Made by a program: the position numbers and the translations under genes
Shown here: positions 55,901 through 64,000 of the stretch, in pieces
Layout: each line of letters starts with the position of its first letter
Position numbering within the stretch: the stretch's first letter is position 1
Notes under the pieces: model-generated
Databases searched by the model: none
What the model was told of the DNA's origin: nothing
What the model saw: only the letters and a program-made list of their open reading frames with translations
Source of the DNA: Argyresthia goedartella
Lineage: Eukaryota; Arthropoda; Insecta; Lepidoptera; Argyresthiidae
Assembly (NCBI GenBank): GCA_949825045.1
Contig: OX463832.1
Span: 23,740,552 to 23,804,551 of the forward strand
Direction: 5' to 3'
Length of the DNA: 64,000 nucleotides

Positions 55901-56084
55901 AGAGACTGAAGCCTGGCAGAGCATACATGGAAGAAGGAAGTGAAGGTTTAAGAAAAGATTCCGAAACAAGAATACCATGTATGTTCTGATCGCTAAAAGT
56001 TACAAGGAGGTCAGCATAGCTGGTGTGAATGCTTTGTGCATTAATATGGACAACGTTGAAGTTTGTATCAAGATTAGAAAACAT
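52960..56084 (-). mobile_element. L2/CR1-like non-LTR retrotransposon, 5'-truncated
   Basis: ORF2 spans 56084 to about 53275. The 3' UTR at about 53005-53250 includes the gagcttatctct/agagat hairpin shared with 15846-15955. No ORF1 upstream. Confidence 0.82.
53275..56084 (-). pseudogene. L2/CR1-like ORF2 (endonuclease-RT), two lesions
   Basis: Begins MFSNLDTNFNVVHINAQSIH. Endonuclease motifs: NAQSIHTSYADL, VSESFLK, GGVAIYLR, GVYYSPS, LGDFNTCLL, SYHDLIYL. Linker and RT follow: RPVSILPILSKVLE, GSRPGHSTTTALLK, LLDFSSDFNCVDFD, GVPQGGILSPLLFSVFI, YHLYADDLQIY (catalytic YADD), NPGKSQAMIMG. The frame shifts between about 53884 and 53748; the C-terminal part continues FHSLRRLQYFLPRQTK, PLIDYADVFWV, LQNLGIRFIYGL. 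A TGA at 53354-53356 replaces the Trp of RLWNALP. 'FSSDFNCV' in place of the usual FSKAFD is a further decay sign. Confidence 0.9.
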
Positions 56085-56089
56085 TTCTC

Positions 56090-57244
56090 TCTCATATTAT
56101 ACCAAAACAAACACTTTGTAGGGTAAAAAATGTTGAACATAAATAATATGTATATCTAAAGGTTCCTTTACAGTCAACGCAAAAAGTTCCCACGGTCGTT
56201 TCCTGAGAAGCTAAAATAATTTCCGTTCTCGACATTTCTCAATTAAAAGCGTCTGTGAAATAAATATCTAACTCCATCTCTCTCCATCAACGCTGAATCT
56301 ACATGTCGATGAATATACTAATGCCTGCATAAATAAGTACGCGGTGACATTATATGTTATTGGCGTTGCAGTCACTTCGGGAAAGTGCAGCTTCAGAAAA
56401 CTATTAACGTGTTTCGTTCGCGAGCGATATACAGTTGTTCTTTATTGGTGGAGTAAAGTTCTTATCGTACGATACGGAGTCGTGTTCTCTTTAAGTTGTA
56501 AGGCAGTGAGTCATCCGCTGATGACCCTACACTTCCCGCACTAACGGAAACATCACTATTAGAACAAGAGAAGAAGCTGTCACCAAAGTTGAAGGTATCC
56601 ATAAACTAGATATAATATAATAAATACAAATATGGAAATAAATAAAATAAAATAAGTAAACACAATACTTATTTAAAACAAAAGAAATAAATTTGCCTGA
56701 ACCCAGTCGAACACTGAGCTTGCTGGGAAAGAAATTTGACAAACTAATACAAACTTACAAACATTGAAATGAAAAACATAACCTGGACTAACAAATAAAA
56801 AGTAAACTAAACGAAACACAGTAGGTATAAAACACAAAACATAATTTACATGAACACACCCAGCATTCCAATAATACACCTTCGCTATTAGGGCTAAATG
56901 TAAAAATTAGGCCGTGGCAGCGCAACGTTGGACAAACGATGGAACAATGTTGGGCTTGGGAACTAGCTTGCTTGATTGACACGACATGCATGTAGTTGTA
57001 CAAATTTTTTAGTAGATTCGATTGCAAAACAAAACCAAAACATGCTAAGAAAAGAAGGCTATGGAATATTTTAGACTACCTACCTACCGAGTAAAAGTGA
57101 AAATGAGATGTATTACCCGTACAACTTGCGAGAACACGGAAAAAATAGAGAATAGGTATCTTGAGTACGAGATTTCTACTTCTTGACTCCCGTTGGACCA
57201 GCGCGCCTGGAGCTGGGTAGACGCTTGCCAGGGGCAGGCACCGA
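56090..57244. other. No gene or clear repeat recognised
   Basis: AT-rich sequence. Open frames of up to 79 codons have no motifs. Confidence 0.45.
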
Positions 57245-57475
57245 AGAAGCCGCTGCCGCGTTATACTTAGTTATACTTAGATAGATAAATATTAAATACA
57301 TACATATACATAAATATACATAAATATTATACTTAGATAGATACAAAACCATGACTAGGGTACAAAAATTCGTTCTCATCAAACAAATATTTGCCCCCAC
57401 CGGGACTCGAACCCGGGACCCTCGGGTAAACGATGTCTATGTCTATGTCTACCCGAGTTTTTCCGTTGTTTTTTC
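57245..57475 (-). mobile_element. tRNA-derived SINE
   Basis: The minus strand carries a B-box-like gggttcgagtcccggtgggg followed by caaatatttgtttgatgaga and an AT-rich tail with tatctatctaagtata repeats. The 5' part (A box) is not tRNA-like; the segment tgtctatgtctatgtc is a small tandem repeat. Confidence 0.7.
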
Positions 57476-57479
57476 TTTT

Positions 57480-59679
57480 CTTTTTCAAATAAAGTAAATC
57501 AATTATCTTTCCAATAATTTAAAGGTTTTATTATTCCCGTATACTTAAATACTAAAAATAGCCACAGATTATACAAGGTAACTAAAGTATACTTAGATGT
57601 ACACACAATATAGGTACATACATATGAAGGTAGGTACATAGAAATTTAGCACTTCAATAGGTTCATTCATATGTACACAATTTAAATTTGGTCTGGGCAC
57701 TGGGCAGTCTAGCTAATCTGTTACTTTGACCCGACGTCGCATAGCACATATAAAAAATATACGTACTTCCGAAGTGCAGCTAGCTCCATTTACTCTGGTA
57801 ACGCCCTAATATGGAAGAATATTACTTTGGCGCGACTAGGTGCGCCCTCATACTGTGATACTAGGTGATACTTTTATTTGGATCGAGTATTTTTGCGGAC
57901 TAGGTACGAAATTTACCTAGTACGACTCATCGCTACATTCCTTTCTTCCGACTATCTACCTACATTCCTTTGCATCGCACGGTACCGTAGGTACCTAACG
58001 ACGCGACGAGAGTCGCCGGTCGCGAGTTCGGCCGGGCCTCACGACTGCCTACTTACCTACCTACTTAATACCTATCTTACCTAATTCCTTCAACGACTAT
58101 CTAGATAGATAGATAGGTAGATGTTTAGCATGAGCTCATTCAACAAAGAAATGATGACCCTGTAGAATTGTAGGTAAATCATTAAGATCCCAACTAAGTA
58201 CAGTCAGAAGCAGCTTATCTAATACCTTCTCGAACGTCCAATCGATGACTCTCCTTGAAAATTTTTTTTTTAAAAAAGCGTAGTTTATTTTAAATCTATT
58301 TTTATGTGTTTAGGCGCCACGCTATTTTAGTTTGAGTCAAGCTCGTTGTTTGCGCTCCCTTTTGTTTCTTATGTGGAAGTAATTAACGCTGTCACTTTCG
58401 TTTACATTAGAATTCCTTTTATATATATTTTCTCGTATCACCTTAAACCTAATCGATTGAGGTTACATAGGCGAATAAAAACTACTGAGGTCACTATGTC
58501 CTTAAGTGGCATGTTTCGTAGTTATTTGCACAAAAAGTTCTCATATTATACAAAATTCCATCTTTTCTTTTAAATAAGTCTGAAACGTGTCACTTAGGGC
58601 TTCAGTACTTTTTGTATGTAACATTAATAGACTTACTAAGGTTTAATCGTGGGCTGCGAATTTCGCCATCTTTTTTTTTTTATTTCGTGTATTTTATATT
58701 TCTAGCAGTGTTAATCCATTATTAGTGATAAGACGCATATTTAGTACCTAGTGGACAATAAAGTAATTTTATTAGCTCTGAGCATTTTCCTAATTAAAAT
58801 ATTTAAAAATAAATGTAAAATATACAGTTATATGCAATCATATTCAGATTTTAAATTTTTCTCACGGATCTCCAATTAAAACTTGTATTAAAACGAATTA
58901 GTTACTACAGGATCTAATATTCACTCATTTGATACTTCAAAGGTGCATATGGGTGATTTTTGGATCTATAGGTCCCTAAAAGGGAGTAAATAAGGGTAAT
59001 ATTTCATCTGTAAGTTCTTGGTTTTATCGCCATGATTGAAAGATGGCGGATGCAAATTGCAAATATTTTGAGACGATTATAACAGTAACAAGTTTACAAA
59101 GTAAGTTTGACACTTCCTAACAACATAATAATCGAACTCGGACCACCAGATTCCAGATTTTCAACAGAAAATTTAAAAGTCAAGACAATGTTCTAATTAG
59201 ATTTTTACCTTTTTTGTGATTGATTGTCTTCATCAAATCGATGGCGCGTTAAAATCTAATAAGAAATATAATTTTCCGCAATATAACCTCAAAATAGCAA
59301 CTTCGCTGTTTGATTTTGGGATCTCAGGCCGAAAAATTATATTCCTGGACTTCGGCTCATGCTGTAAACTTTTATAAATATAAGCCTTTCCGGACTCGAA
59401 GAAAATCTACTATTTCACAATTCAATTCACAATTCTTTATTGCACAGAACATGGTCGAAAAGTCTTTCTTTATGCTGCATAAAATCGCATTTTATGCACT
59501 AGTGCATAAAGTCTTGTCGTCGGCTAGACTAGACAATTGAGCCATTCAGCCTGACAGACGAGGTGACTGCATTAAATAAAGTTCTTATTTTTATACATTA
59601 ACTTTAACTTATTTGCATTACATTTGAGTAGTCAACAAAAAAACTAAATACTAGAGAAGAGAGACTAGAGAACTAAAGC
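57480..59679. other. AT-rich sequence, no gene seen
   Basis: Contains a tagatagatagatag microsatellite at about 58098-58120. No protein motifs or splice-supported exons. Confidence 0.45.
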
Positions 59680-59748
59680 AGAAAAATAAAAATAACATAC
59701 AGTGGCGGGAAAGAGACTGTCTTGTTTTGACTTTTATCTAATTGTTTT
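59680..59748 (+). repeat. 69-bp direct repeat, left member
   Basis: Identical by eye over all 69 bp to 60269-60337 (agaaaaataaaaataacata, gtggcgggaaagagactg). Confidence 0.95.
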
Positions 59749-60268
59749 CTTTGCAAAACTTGCTGTTTTGCGAAAGATAATTAATATATCGTCAAGTGAA
59801 GAGGAAATAATGCTAAAAATCAAAAGGAGTTGTTCTATTTCCTCATAATCGAAGTGAAAAGCAATATGTATAGCTATAACTCGGTATTAAACCCATTTTA
59901 TCCTCGACTTATAAATACCATAAGTCTTGGGTGAATGGGTTGTTTTATGCCCTTGTTGCACAATCTACTAATGCACTTCACAGTGAAATCCAAAGTGCAC
60001 CGGTTTTCTCTGTTTCTATGCAAAACATGCACACACGTAATCACGTTAAAATATGTTGTTGTTAGAGTGTAGATAGCCACATAATATCATTTGTACTCAT
60101 GAACAGACTTACCTTGTACACGATGAAAACCGCTTCCAGTTCCAATAAATACTATCACACAAATTCACCCCTGATATGGCACTGTTTTGGAACTGTTTAA
60201 CGAACTAAATTTACTTTCATCATGGAAGAATAAAACTAGAGGACTGACAACGTCATAGAAAAATATGT

Positions 60269-60337
60269 AGAAAAATAAAAATAACATACAGTGGCGGGAA
60301 AGAGACTGTCTTGTTTTGACTTTTATCTAATTGTTTT
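60269..60337 (+). repeat. 69-bp direct repeat, right member
   Basis: Identical to 59680-59748, offset 589 bp. The 520 bp between are AT-rich with no coding, and the repeat ends are not TG...CA. Confidence 0.95.
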
Positions 60338-60794
60338 ATTATTCTATAAGGGTTCTAACCAACTATACAGCACCAACGTTTAGTTACAAAATTCACTTTG
60401 CGTAACTATTTGAAATCATATACATGTAACCTTTTTGCCACTAAGCGTGCTGCTTAGGATTCCTCTCCATGGGAGAACTGAAGTGCTACTAGGATAGTTT
60501 ACCAATTTTATTTATATTTCATTTATTTATTTTACATCTGTTTCAATGTTTAACAAAATTATATATTATTATTCTCGAAACTCGTGAATCAAAATATGGC
60601 GAGAAAACGAAAACCCTAGTATTTAGCCACTGTCAAAGTCTGCTGTAATGCACCTGCAAGACAGCCTAAATCAAGCAATGCTGTTATTCGTAGTTAAAAT
60701 AAAACCTTGTTCTGGGTCTACATATTCTTTTACCAGTAGTTTATCACACCAATGCATTGGTTAGATGGTATGGGCTGAATAATGGCCAGCCATG

Positions 60795-62460
60795 CTTCAA
60801 GTTCAAGTTCAAATTCAAAGATTTTTGTGCTAGTATGCTAGCACAAAAATTGAGACTTAATGAACGTCATAACATGATCAAGAAAGCATAATATAACATT
60901 AAGTAGGTGCCTAATCATTACATAGAACATAATATATAGGGTGCAATGAACTGGTTTACTGCCAGATGTCGGTGTCTTGTAAAAAGTCATTAATTTTGTA
61001 GTAGGCCTTAGTGCACAAAGTGTGCTTTATAATTTTTTTGAATCGAGCTTCAGTCAAGTTTTGTAATTTTTTGCAGAATTTTATTGTAGAAGCGTATACA
61101 GAGTCCCATAAAAGAACTGCTAACTTTTGTGAGTCTGAACATTGGAAAAGAAATTTTATGTTTATTTCTAGTTTGCACATTGTGGCTGCTATCAATGGTC
61201 TTAAAGCTACTGATATTTTTCCTCACTTACATTATGTTTTCATAGATATATTGACTTGCAACTGTTAGGATGTTGGTTTCTTTGAAGAAATCTCTCAGAG
61301 ATTCTCTGTTACATAGCTTATAAATAGATCGGATCGCTCTCTTCTGCAAAATGAAGATGGTCTCAATGTCAGCAGCCCGTCCCCATAGTAGTATGCCGTT
61401 GGACATAATGCTATGGAAATAACTAAAATATACAAGCCTAGCAGTTGCAACGTCAGTCAATTCCCTGACTCTTTTAACCGCATATGCTGCGGAGCTAAGT
61501 CTATGTGCTAATTTTAAAATATGGGGACACCACTGCTGTTTGGTATCAATAGTGATGCCAAGAAATACAGTTTCATCTACTAGTTTTTGTTTGTCTTTCC
61601 CCAATACAATGTTACTCTCAACTTGCCTTACATTAGGAAAAGGGAATTTTATGCACTGCGTCTTTTTTGAATTCAGAAGCAAGTTACTGGCAGTAAACCA
61701 GTCTAGTACTCGCAAAAAAGCATTATTTGTTTCCTGAAAGTCATTTTCCTGTCTCCTAATTTTAAAAAAATGTGACGTGTCATCTGTAAATAATACTATC
61801 TCTGACATGTTTTGTACCATGAATGGCAAATCATTTACATACACGAGGAAAAGGTACGGACCCAGAATAGATCCCTGTGGGACTCCCATCTTCATCTGAG
61901 AACCCGACGATTTTGTCCTATTAATGTCAGCTTTTTGAACCCCTTCCATCTAAATACGATCTCATAAGCTTAGAGCTATTGCCTTTTATGGCGTAGTGTT
62001 TTAGCTTTAAGAGCAATGTTTAGTGGTCTACACAGTTGAATGCCTTGGAAAGGTCACAAAAAACCACTATAGCAACCCTACGATCTTCCCACGCATTAAA
62101 ATATGTTTAACTAACATGTCTCCAGCATCTGTTGTCGACCGCCCTTTTGTAAATCCAAACTGCTGGCTATGGAGATTTTGATGCGCAGTGAAGTGCGCCA
62201 GTAACTGACCCAATATGATCTTCTTAAATATTTTTCTCAATATGGGTAGAACCGAAACGGGTCTGAAATTTGTAGGGTCATCCCTATCGCCACTTTTAAA
62301 TAAAGGTACAGGGAAAGGTATGAGATCAGGGAAAGTACTCTCATCTACACATTTATTGAAGATTTTAGCTAAATGAGGGGCAAGTTCGTCTATCACCGAG
62401 CTAATAATTTTTACTGACATGCCCCAGAGATCCTCGGATTTTTTCAAATTTAACAACTTA
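60795..62460 (-). mobile_element. CR1-like non-LTR retrotransposon, copy 4 (decayed)
   Basis: 5'-truncated within ORF2 near 62460; the 3' end has a (TTGAAC)n-type tail at about 60797-60820. Related to copy 3 more than to copies 1 and 2. Confidence 0.82.
60956..62456 (-). pseudogene. CR1-like ORF2 reverse transcriptase fragment, copy 4
   Basis: Three frame segments: 62456-62067 (SEDLWGMSVKIISSVI, RPVSVLPILRKIFKKII, FGFTKGRSTTDAG), 61949-61227 (KMGVPQGSILGPYLFLVYVN, then LFTDDTSHFF, FLGITID, LLWGRAADIETIFILQKRA) and 61195-60956 (ending YYKINDFLQDTDIWQ). The catalytic FADD is changed to FTDD. Around 62067-61949 the segment that should hold the DLSKAFD block is out of frame. Confidence 0.88.
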
Positions 62461-62464
62461 AATG

Positions 62465-64000
62465 CTCTAATTATGCCATAGGGCCCAATATAAGCGAATG
62501 AGAAATTTTGATTGCACTTTTGAACATTGACTTTTAAAAATGATCCAGCAAGACGAATGAGCTTAACAGGAGTGGCTGAAGCACAATATCAATATCAATC
62601 AATTAAAATACCTAAAATATAACACACGTTTAGCCACCCAACCCGCAAAGCAGTCCTATAACTTAACCTTATAGTGCTACAACGCTTTGTAAACGATTCA
62701 TTACAGTGATGGCGGTGACCTTGTGTTCTATAAAAGCGTTCAAGAACTTTGTTTTGCTCTATAAGCATAAAGTGCAAATATGACCTATAAGAAATGTAAA
62801 CGTTTATAAAACATTTTTTTGGAATCTTTATAGTTATATCGCTATACCTTTATTCATCGTATTTGTGTTGTAATAGTTCCAAGTGTATTCCTATAGTGCT
62901 CTAGTTTTAACAGTCATAAATAAATACTCTACTACTGGACTATATAGTCTTATTGTAGTTATTGAAATCACTGTTATGGTATCTAGTGGGTTAGTAGATA
63001 CGAAAACTCTACAATAGAGCAAGTTTGTGACATAGTCAATAGTAAGAACACGCTTATGCTGACGCAACTGCACTATATTAGCACTGAAATTTATCTTATA
63101 GTTCAACTAATATCATGAATTTAATGACTTTTTTTGGTTTCTTACAGCACGTTTTGGTACTACAATAGAGTATCTATCACCTTTATAATACGTAAAACGC
63201 ACGTAAGGGGTGAGAAATTAAAAATATGAGGACTATTATGCCCTATAATTATGATTTTAAATTCGCTTTTAGAACAATACTTGGCCACTTTTATCCATGG
63301 TCAATTCGGTGGGTTCCGTCCCGTTTGGGTGTACGTACTTGGTTCTTTCTTCTAAAATGGATAATAGAAATTGGAAAATATGTAAACGCGGTGGTACTTA
63401 CAGAAGAGAAGTGCAAAAACGCTATAAAAAGCAACATTATCATTTTCTACAAAATAAACTAACAATAGTAGCAACCAAAGTCAAGTTGAGAGAAGAATTA
63501 AGGAGAATGGTTCCGTAGAATCGTTTATCTTGCGTTAAAGAACATAAAGACTCCAGTGATTTGTGACAAATAATAATAAGAAAAAAAAACATTTCCTGGA
63601 TGCGACTCTATAACTCACTTCCTTTAAACATGTTACCACTAATAACTCACTTCCTTTAAACATGTTACCACTAGAATCCTTGAAAGTGAGATATACTATG
63701 GTGCCAAGTTTTTTTCAAGATTGTGAAGAAAAAAAACATTTTCAATTTACATCTTTAGGTATCCTCAACCCATATTTACAATTGTTGAATTGTTACAAAA
63801 TCAACTAACCCGACTGCATTTTCATTCAATACCATACACAAACATATATATGCTCGAAAAACTTTCCTTTCTTTGCAGCTGGGTAAAAATAAATAGTGTT
63901 TTATATAGATTACCGTAACGTACCAATGAAACCCTAAATTCAATCTGACACAATGAAAATATCGTAACGACAAGTATAATGGCACTTGTGGACGTAATGT
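62465..64000. other. AT-rich sequence, no supported gene
   Basis: Contains a 32-bp tandem duplication at 63610-63673 (taactcacttcctttaaaca, tgttaccacta, twice). See the separate entry for 63357-63518. Confidence 0.45.
63357..63518 (+). other. Possible small coding fragment with WKxCKxGGTYRR motif
   Basis: An open frame of 54 codons from ATG 63357: MDNRNWKICKRGGTYRREVQ then KRYKKQHYHFL. The basic W-C-GG-YRR block resembles the N-termini of some uncharacterised transposon-borne proteins I recall, but no downstream homologous exon is visible. Unidentified. Confidence 0.25.

Noticed and set aside
57390..57475. tRNA gene on the minus strand
   Set aside because: Only the B-box half fits; there is no cloverleaf or A box, and a SINE-like AT tail follows.
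59680..60337. LTR retrotransposon or TRIM
   Set aside because: Direct repeats lack TG...CA ends and there is no primer-binding site or coding sequence; left as an unexplained repeat.

Overview
The window is eukaryotic nuclear DNA from an insect, most likely a moth or butterfly. It has GT-AG introns, high AT content, very dense transposable elements and only one clear host gene. The lepidopteran assignment rests on remembered repeat types (tRNA-derived SINE tails, CR1-like elements with 6-bp tails, RTE-type tails), so it is an inference.

Positions 1-32859, minus strand: the conserved double zinc-finger gene ZPR1. I could place 11 exons from the ATG at 32859 down to position 1, where the gene leaves the window. 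All exon phases agree and give about 428 codons. The introns are packed with repeats: a 28-bp minisatellite (1176-3299), foldback elements and MITEs, a D34D mariner fossil, a Tc1 fossil, and two near-identical CR1-like non-LTR retrotransposons (7999-13590 and 25217-30190) in the same orientation as the gene. A decayed tandem copy of ZPR1 exon 6 lies in intron 6.

Positions 33147-37057: a PIF/Harbinger transposon with long imperfect terminal inverted repeats. Its transposase gene (+) and its MADF/BESS partner gene (-) each have an exon inside the other's intron. Both genes carry lesions.

Positions 38100-49440: SINE and LINE fragments, a MITE, a pogo-superfamily transposon (40867-43425), and directly beside it a six-exon P-element/THAP9-type transposase gene (43463-47791, minus) that is intact except for one in-frame TAG. 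A decayed reverse transcriptase follows, with a 31-bp minisatellite in its 3' end.

Positions 49800-64000: a third CR1-like element (+), an L2/CR1-like element (-), a tRNA-derived SINE, a perfect 69-bp direct repeat, a fourth decayed CR1-like element (-), and AT-rich sequence without recognisable genes.

The most unusual signals are four. (1) In both CR1-like copies ORF1 ends at a canonical -1 slippery heptamer directly followed by its stop codon, and ORF2 lies in the -1 frame without an early ATG. (2) The Harbinger genes interleave through each other's introns. (3) The THAP9-like gene is almost intact and contains a duplicated 66-nt exon. (4) The large minisatellite appears to have grown out of a MITE terminus.
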